NCBI GenBank assembly: GCA_001179505.1
Contig: CDMY01000231.1
Location: forward strand, 1-53,368
Direction: 5' to 3'
Source: Vitrella brassicaformis
Lineage: Eukaryota; Sar; Vitrellaceae
DNA length: 53,368 nt
The notes beneath the pieces were generated by a model. It made no database searches, was not told where the DNA came from, and worked only from the letters and a program-made list of their open reading frames with translations. The translations under genes and the position numbers were made by a program. Positions 48,804 through 53,368 of the stretch are shown piece after piece (the stretch's first letter is position 1; every line of letters starts with the position of its first letter).

Positions 48804-51800
48804 CTAGAACAAACATTCACGCCCGTCACCTGGGCGCTGCCCCATCAAATTGCGGGGCTCCACAGCGCCCAGTGAGTCGAAGTGAGTGTCCTGGGGCGCC
48901 GGGCGGTTTCTCGAGAGACAAAACAAGCCATGGAGACAGGCGGAAGACGGAAGACATCCGGTTCGCCGCCTGACGCAGACGTCGGAGTCATAGTACCTCT
49001 CGAGGGCCGTCCTGACCTGCTCCTCGGTCAGATGCACTTCCTCCAGCGCATAGCTGCGCTTCAGCTTGTCCTTGTGTTCCTTGTTCTCGTTGATGAATGC
49101 CCACATGCTGTCTCTGGCCCGCTTGTTCATCGGTATCTTGAAGTGCCTGTAGATCTTCTTAACCATCTCCATGGGACCGTTGATCAGGTCGTCGTAGTGC
49201 ACGTCCAAAAATTGCTTCTGGAGGTGAGAATTCTTCGCGCGAAAATCCATGGAATGGTCGACCATGTTGGCTATCACCTCAAGCTCCTTCTGGCCCACCG
49301 CGTCGAGGTCCACCTCCTCAATCAGCTCCTTCCGCACCGCGCCTACGAGGCTGCACCATGAGGCGACAACATCCTTCGGACTTCTGTACACACACACATC
49401 ACACACACACACGCGACAGTGAGCGTGTCTGTGTGCAATCGGGGTGGTTGGCGCTGACCTGTGTACGTGGACGACGAGCGCGTTAGGGTATGTCTCGAAC
49501 AGTGCATCGAGTGCGAATAGCTGGAAGGGCATGTTGAGGAGCCACCTGTTTCCGGCCCGCTGCCACTGCAGGTGCTGTAGAAACCGCTTGTGAAAGGCGT
49601 ATCCGCGGTTCATCTCTTTGCAGTCGTCCTTGAAGAGCCACTCCTTGTATGCGGGTGTGTCGAACTCCACGCACATACTGTAGGATCTAAAGCAGTGCTC
49701 GAAGATCATGTAGTCCTCGTCTGGCCAGTCGGCCCTCTGCGCGTGGATGCGCATCCAGTCGTCGCTCATGCTCCGAACGAAATCCAGCGCCTCTTGCGCA
49801 GGGGCCAGCCGGGGATCCTACAGGCGTACACACACACACACACACGCGCGCGCGCGCGTCACCAGTGCTCGTGTGCTCGTGCGGCATGCGGCCCGGTGCT
49901 GACACGTACCTGGTCCCAGTCCCATGGGGCGTCGTTGGGTACGTTGTGCGGTCTGTATGATCCGTCCTCGCCGTATGGACAGTACATCTCACTGTACATG
50001 GGGGCCCTCATAGCAGGGTCTTGTGCGATCAGCCGCTGCAGTAAGGTGGCGCCCATCCGATCGAGACCCACGATAATCAGCGGCTGTCTGATCTGCTGCC
50101 GCTCTATCTCGGGGTTGAGGCGCGCCACCTCCTTCATGAACAGGAGGTTCTTGAACATCTGCCGGGACGTGCGGAACATCGCCAATTCCCCGAGGAAGGA
50201 CAGCTTCACCTCCTGATTGGCGCTTTTGGCCAGCAGCCGTGCTGGCTCCAGGTAGAAGTCCTCACCTTCCGCCTCGGTCGCGAAGTCCCTGAGACCGTCG
50301 GTGTGCTTCCGCGCCCACTCGAGTGCGTGGTCAGCATCGATGATGACGGAGTTGCCCTTGGGAGCGAAGAAGCGAAACTCGATTTGGTACTGGAAGGAGG
50401 CCCGGAAGGTGTCCTTGACGGGTGGCCATGCCATGTGTGGGAGCTCGTCGAAGATGTTATGGGTGCGGATGGGGAACGGCTCGGTCCGCTCGTCGCAGTC
50501 GAACCAGTAGGACCGCCAGTACTGCATGAGGAGCACGAACTTGAAGACGGGCGACTCGGGACCGCGTTTCTTGACGGCGTCGAGGAAGGTGTCGATCTTG
50601 ACGCCATAGTACTTGATGCCCAGCTCGTCTGCCCACGCCTCAAGCTGACCCCTGCACACGGACATAGGATACGTCAAATCGATGCATTCGATTGAGCCCT
50701 GTTGCCTTACTGTTTGACGACGGTGGTGTCGATGAGGTGGTACAGCCAGTGCTTCCGCCGCTCAAGGAACGAAGCCTCCACCTATACGACGAACGAATGA
50801 CCGGACGAATGAAGCCCCCACACAAGCTTTGCGACCTACCAGCATCTCAGCAATGGTGTCCACCGGTGTGAAAGGCGCCGTAGACGCGCCGACGGGGAAC
50901 ATGCCCTCCTCGATGGAGCTGACAGTCAGCGCCGTGGCGAAGTCGTCCTTGTTGGTGTACCCTGTCCGCCAGCCGACGAACGTGCTGGGGAGTCGGTACA
51001 CGCACACGGGCAGGCCCATGTCGCGAGCCTTGCGCAGCACTTGCTCGGCGGCCCACTTGCTCCAGGGGTAGCCCATGCGGAGAGGGGGGAAGAACTTCTG
51101 CATCTCCTTGGGGTCGGGGGAGGAGTCCTCGGTGATGAGCCGGTCGTCGAACTCCTGGCTGAAGCAGGCAACGAAGGCCGGGAAGATGCCCAGGGTGGAG
51201 ACGTGGTGGAGCGACTTGAGGCGGTAGGTGGTGCACAACCGCAAGACGCCCTTGAGGGCGAGTGTGTTGGTTGCACGGAGACGAGCGTAGTTGCTCAGGA
51301 GGTTGACATTGCCGCCAGTGTGGTGGACCTGAATGAAGAAACCACACACAGAGAGTACATGTCAAGCCTTCGATCACTGCTTCCCCGTGCTGCGCATGTG
51401 CAAGTCACCATGTCGATGGTTCGGCAGAGTTCCACGAATTTGTCTTCGCCGACGCCGAGGTCCTCCTTGGTGAAGTCTCCGGGTAGCGCCTCGATGCGGC
51501 TGGCGTACTCCTCCTTCCACACCTTGGCCTCATTGCACGCGTCGCGGATGCGCTGCATGGCGTGCTTCTCGTCGTTGGCCCGCACCAGGCACGTGACCTT
51601 CAGGTTCTCACTCCCCGGCCGGTCCAGCAGGCATACCACTTGCAGGCGGCCGACAAACCCCGTTACGCCGGTGAGCAGCACGTTCTTAACTTGCTTGGGG
51701 TGCCGCATGGGCAACAGAGTGTTGACGTCGAACTGCAGCCACTCTGTGAGGTCCTTGATGTCGTCCATCGGGTCGACCGTCTTCTCTCGGGGCTTGCCAC

Positions 51801-53368
51801 CGCCCACGGCTCCTCGGATGGCCTCGTCGTAGTCGGTCGCCGCGCCGTCCTGTGCCGCTGCCGGGGCGCCGTTGAGTGGCGATAGCTTGTCGGAGCTGGA
51901 TACGTTGACGAGGGACGAGCGCATCTTGTCCCATGAGTCGTGGAGGCGCCTGAAGTCCTCCTCGTCCCGCACCTGGCAGACGTCGAGTGCGAGTCGGAGG
52001 TCGGTCTCCTGCGCCATGGCCTCGACGGATGGGTACTTAGCCTCGAAGACGTCGAGGTACTGGAGGTAGCGCTTGGAGCCGCTGAAGGCGCTCTTGAGCC
52101 ACCCCTCGACCGTCATGTCGTGGTTGTCGACCTCCGTGGATGAGGGCGCCTTGCCGCTGCCCTGCTCGTCCTTGGCCGCGTCGCCCGCCGCCGCCAGCCG
52201 CTCCCTGTCCACACCTGACACCTCCTCCACCTTGTCGACATCCCCCTTCTTGCCGATCTTGGTCGGCCGCCCGTGGGCAGTGTCGAGGATGAAGTCGGCA
52301 ATCACTTCGATGGTCGGGTTCTCGAACACCAGTGTCTGAGGCAGCTTGACGCCCGTCAAGTCCGCAACCGAGTTGCGGAACTCCACAGCCCCCAGTGAGT
52401 CGAGACCAAGGTCCATGAGTGGTGCGTCGATCGGGGGCTTCTCAGCAGACCCCGACACCTGCTGCGCCAGCGAGCTCAGCAGACCCGACAGGTCCAGCTT
52501 GCTGATGGCCTTGAGGTCGATCTTGCCACCGCCACTCTCGGCCGACGCTGCCATGGGGATCTCTGAGAAGAAAGCGGGCATGTCGCCATACCGCCGCAGG
52601 AAGGTGGCCCACTTGAGGCCCTGGCAGCCGAACACTGACGGCCCGCGCATACCAGGCGCCAGAGACTGCTGCCGCATGACGTCCCCCATGACACGAAGAA
52701 CAAGATCGTTGGTGATGCCGCGCATTCCCGCCTTGTCGAGGTGCTGCTTGAGTTCCACCGCCATGCCCTGCTGGATCCACGGGCCCCACTGAATGCTCTG
52801 CGCCGCGAGCTTCTTGGATCGCCGGTACTCGGTGAGGGCGTCCAGGCATGAGTTGGCCGCCGAGTAGTTGGCCTGACCAAAGTTGCCGACTAGTGAGGCG
52901 ACGGAAGAGAACATCATGAAGTGGTCGAGAGGGGTCTCCTCGTCGAGCGACAGCTCGTGGAGGTACCAGGCACCCATCACCTGCACACACACACGAGGCA
53001 GAAGCGATGGATGAGGAACACTTCTCGTGAGGGTCTCCTGAGTGTTTGACTGGCTCGCTAGCTCGCTGGCTTAAAAGTGAAGTGACTGTCTGACTGAGTG
53101 AGAGAGCGACGGAATTGGTGAGTGCCTGACTGCCTGCCTGCCTGCCTGCCTTAATGGCGCACGCAAAAAAGGATGGGGTGTGTGAGTAACTGGCGATGCG
53201 AGTGAGTAAGAGGAAGAGAGAGGGCAGCAGTCACGGCCTGGCTGGCTGCCTCACAACCCAAGTGATTGACTGACTGACTGACTGAATCAGTCAATGAATG
53301 AGTCAGTGGGAGTAGAAGCAAGCTTGGGGGTCTCACTCACCTTTGGCAAGTAGACCTTGTCCACCTTG
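48804..53368 (-). CDS. modular polyketide synthase, 3' part: KR-ACP-thioester reductase-sulfotransferase
   Basis: Exons (minus): from beyond 53368 to 53341, 52980-51409, 51328-50840, 50781-50711, 50651-49910, 49817-49459 and 49383-48804; about 1,280 visible residues, clean phases. A ketoreductase C-terminal half (MMFSSVASLVGNFGQANYSA, with catalytic Ser and Tyr) is followed by an acyl carrier (LGLDSLGAVEFRN). Next is a reductase with an intact VLLTGVTGFVGR loop and YPWSKW site, which would release the chain as aldehyde or alcohol using NADPH. A linker (HWLYHLIDTTVVKQ) shared with the 24.7 kb gene leads to a sulfotransferase-like domain: IIVGLDRMGATLLQRLIAQD at the PAPS loop and VVHVHRSPKDVVASW at the 3'-phosphate motif. 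The PAPS loop differs from the usual PRSGTT. The last residues carry HFDSLGAVEPRN, a carrier-like scrap. Upstream modules lie outside the window. The product is unknown. Confidence 0.9.

Overview
The window reads as nuclear DNA of a photosynthetic alveolate-type alga; a chromerid such as Vitrella is my best guess (inference). The reasons are: genes split by many short GT-AG introns whose ends sit in CA/TG repeats; intergenic DNA full of GACA, CATC, TG and CTC repeats; a nuclear-encoded, intron-bearing plastid Rieske protein; giant FAAL/PKS-type lipid or polyketide enzymes; and TTTAGGG telomere-type motifs. No bacterial operon, rRNA, convincing tRNA or CRISPR array was seen. Two 300-base N gaps interrupt the assembly.

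Layout. 0-8.7 kb: an exon pair on the minus strand (98-459), a small secreted Cys-rich protein (3.1-4.1 kb, minus), an unrecognised membrane protein gene (4.8-7.6 kb, plus) and the 3' end of another plus gene (to 8,746). 8.76-11.9 kb: a 16-exon secretory-pathway FAD monooxygenase (minus). 12.2-14.8 kb: a rearranged duplicate of a SAM-like gene (plus) and an unrecognised minus gene. 14.9-22.9 kb: a delta-12 type desaturase between two direct copies of a 2-3 kb non-coding segment. 24.7-29.8 kb: a 1,389-residue FAAL-ACP-reductase (minus), divergent from petC (30.16-31.27 kb, plus). 32.4-36.9 kb: a 1,068-residue NPC1/Patched-type sterol-sensing protein (plus). 37-48.7 kb: a repeat-rich block with large inverted arms enclosing a nuclear SAM-like gene (40.2-42.5 kb, minus). 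48.8 kb to the end: the 3' part of a modular PKS, KR-ACP-reductase-sulfotransferase (minus).

Main observation. Four genes (petC, the FAD monooxygenase, the 4.8-7.6 kb gene and the 40-42 kb gene) have exons broken by very short insertions. Nineteen are mapped here, of 4-23 nt, each bounded by a 3-7 nt direct repeat. Removing one repeat copy plus the spacer restores the reading frame and, where tested, makes all flanking intron phases agree. They lack GT-AG ends. In about 15 of 19 the repeat holds a whole in-frame codon that recurs where the frame resumes. Neighbouring genes (desaturase, FAAL, sterol-sensing protein, PKS) have none over more than 12 kb of coding sequence, which argues against random sequencing error. 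The insertions may be removed at DNA or RNA level, bypassed in translation, or be recent mutational scars; RNA and peptide data would decide.

The enzymes suggest lipid and polyketide metabolism (desaturase, FAAL-ACP-R, PKS-R-ST, sterol transport), but these are separate genes with their own promoters and I see no evidence of co-regulation.
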